From Enchytraeus crypticus (Eukaryota > Annelida > Clitellata > Enchytraeida > Enchytraeidae), in NCBI GenBank assembly GCA_905160935.1, contig CAJHZI010000231.1:36001-100000 (forward strand): a DNA stretch of 64,000 nucleotides, read 5' to 3'. Below the pieces are notes generated by a model. It was not told where the DNA came from. It was given only the letters and a program-made list of their open reading frames with translations, and ran no database searches. Of this stretch, positions 62,693 to 64,000 are shown one piece after another. Numbering within the stretch: the first letter of the stretch is position 1; the number at the start of each line of letters is the position of its first letter. The position numbers and the translations under genes are program-made.

Positions 62693-62850
62693 TACTCTCT
62701 CCTAGTGCATTGACTACTGGCAGGTCCATGGTATATAACGCCTCCACTCTTCTCTGTCTTCCGCCTTCCTCTTCATTTCCACTTATGAGTGGGTCTTTAA
62801 ATCGTCTATCAAAGGCCCTACCTAATCTCGGCCTGACCCTGCCTCTTTTC
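62693..62850 (-). mobile_element. RTE 3' fragment
   Basis: Reverse strand: ggcctgaccc-complement region for RGRVRPRLG then the shared terminus gacctgccagtag and cactaggagagagt. 5'-truncated. Confidence 0.85.
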
Positions 62851-63020
62851 GCAAATACTATACAGAAATTTATGAATATACTTTCAACATGCTTAATATA
62901 ATGATATGTAATAATCGTGTCTAGTTAAACAGCACAGTTTAAATTAAAATAGAGAATAAAATCAATCTACACAAGAATTTCTTACATTAAAAGAGTTACA
63001 ATAATACGTGTAATACTTAC

Positions 63021-63083
63021 TCGACTGCAAGTCCTAATGAATTCTTCCAGTGTGATGATGCCATCTTCGTCCGAATCCAAATT
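63021..63083 (-). CDS. EF-hand exon, KChIP/neuronal calcium sensor-like (downstream exon)
   Basis: Reverse strand exon of 21 codons, NLDSDEDGIITLEEFIRTCS R, between an acceptor tgtattag and a donor gtaagt. The loop DSDEDGIITLEE is a canonical EF-hand (D1, D3, D5, G6, I8, E12). Phase 0 at both ends, so it joins the exon at 63440-63646 directly. In KChIPs a short segment (family pattern QxxQxFxNV) follows this region; I did not find that last exon. Confidence 0.65.
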
Positions 63084-63439
63084 CTAATACAATAAATTTA
63101 TAGTGCAATAAAATAACAACACAATAAAATTATAATACAGTAAAGTTATAATACAATATTCGATTGGGATTAATGAAACTTTAACCTCCAAACGTAGTAA
63201 AAATTTAACTCAAAATGTTAGTCAAAAGGCTTCTAATGACGCATTTTTAGGCTTAAATAAGAGAGAGATGTGAAGAGAACCATGCTCAATAGTAAAGGAA
63301 ACTACAAATACATACAATAACCAACACACTACTCCGTTAATTTTAATACACGGTACTATAATTGACCACCTAATAAGTATCTAGATGACCACCTGACAAT
63401 GATGCAAAAAAGATTTAATAACAGATCACTGCTAATTAC

Positions 63440-63646
63440 CTTAAATGCGAGATGAGCGTGTTCTCTTGTGCAATATTCATTCACAAATGAGGCGTCGTTA
63501 ACAAGGGCGTGTATGGCTGATATGACGTAATAGATATCGTCACGTGATACCACTCCGTCACAGTTGACGTCATACAAGGAGTAAACCCAGCGAAGCTTTT
63601 CCTCAACTGAACCTCTGAGTAGTAGATCAAGGGTGGTTAGGTACTT
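63440..63646 (-). CDS. EF-hand exon, KChIP/neuronal calcium sensor-like (upstream exon)
   Basis: Reverse strand exon of 69 codons between acceptor acctgcag and donor gtaatt. Reads LLLRGSVEEKLRWVYSLYDV, then NCDGVVSRDDIYYVISAIHA, ending EHAHLAFK. LLRG.VxEKLRWxxxLYD is the hallmark of Kv channel-interacting proteins and related neuronal calcium sensors, small cytosolic Ca2+-binding regulators of channels and signalling. The loop DVNCDGVVSRDD ends in Asp where Glu is usual (position 12). Gene extends left and right out of sight; subfamily uncertain. Confidence 0.7.
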
Positions 63647-63814
63647 CTGCAGGTATAGTCAATATTTATGAATGATGTCCTTTTGTTAATAAGTTATATA
63701 TTTTAATAAGTTATATATTTTATGTCCTTTTATTAATAAGTTATATTTTTAATAAGTTAAATATTTTGTGAATAAGTTATTTCATTGATGGATTATTGAT
63801 TAGGGTCTAATTAT

Positions 63815-64000
63815 CATCATCTTCCCTTAAATCCTAGTTTAACTAGGGTCGAGATACGAATAGACCTTCTCCAATCCTCTCTGGCCCACAACCTCTCATC
63901 AGCCAATCCCCTATTATTTTTGAGACTTTTCCATTACTTTTAATTTTGTAGAAAATTCTGGAGCTTAGGCGCCCACCAACCAAATGTCCTTTCTGACGTT
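63815..64000. repeat. Dispersed repeat family E, cut by window edge
   Basis: catcatcttcccttaaatcc, agtttaactagggtcgagat, cttctccaatcctctctggc, tctggagcttaggcgcccac. Confidence 0.75.

Noticed and set aside
56021-63020. Last exon of the KChIP-like gene
   Set aside because: No reverse-strand exon matching the family C-terminus was recognised; it may be short, divergent or outside the window.

Overview
The window is nuclear DNA from an invertebrate animal: AT-rich, with spliced genes, long introns and dense transposon and microsatellite debris. No prokaryotic gene organisation, CRISPR array or rRNA operon is present. An arthropod is my best guess, from the general look of the RTE-type and Tc1/mariner elements, but the species cannot be fixed from the sequence.

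The one gene I can rebuild completely is a Rab4 small GTPase on the + strand (41332-56020): seven coding exons, 642 nt including the stop, 213 residues, consensus GT/AG at every junction. Its 9.6-kb intron 4 is almost entirely transposon fossils (hAT-like element, several SINE families, RTE fragment, 5S-derived SINEs, long AT microsatellites); introns 5 and 6 hold a tRNA-SINE and a second RTE-like reverse transcriptase relic. Two other loci look genic. At 63021-63646 (- strand) there are two in-phase exons of a neuronal-calcium-sensor/KChIP-like EF-hand protein that runs out of view. At 31759-32755 (+ strand) there are two exon-like coding blocks of unknown identity, one with an apparent frameshift, followed by a CAG/CAA-rich stretch.

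Layout: 1-9.5 kb, a non-LTR RT fragment, a 734-bp hAT-like element with 8-bp duplication, minisatellites and SINE pieces. 9.5-12.8 kb, a near full-length but dead RTE-type retrotransposon with a 27-bp in-frame minisatellite. 12.9-15.4 kb, AT and CT microsatellites and a 463-bp tandem duplication. 15.4-31.7 kb, SINEs, RTE 3' ends, minisatellites and a short hAT-type MITE. 31.7-36.5 kb, the unidentified exons, 5S-derived SINEs and a DDE transposase remnant. 41-57 kb, Rab4. 57-64 kb, a 30-bp array, an internally deleted mariner with a nested LINE, and the EF-hand exons.

The most unusual signal is a short interspersed repeat whose head is clearly derived from 5S rRNA (best copies at 35150-35400 and 50476-50780, both - strand). 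Next come several SINE families that appear to share a central block around GAAACTGACGTTAA, and RTE 3' termini that repeatedly merge into GA microsatellites. I found no operon-like or defence-like multi-gene system.
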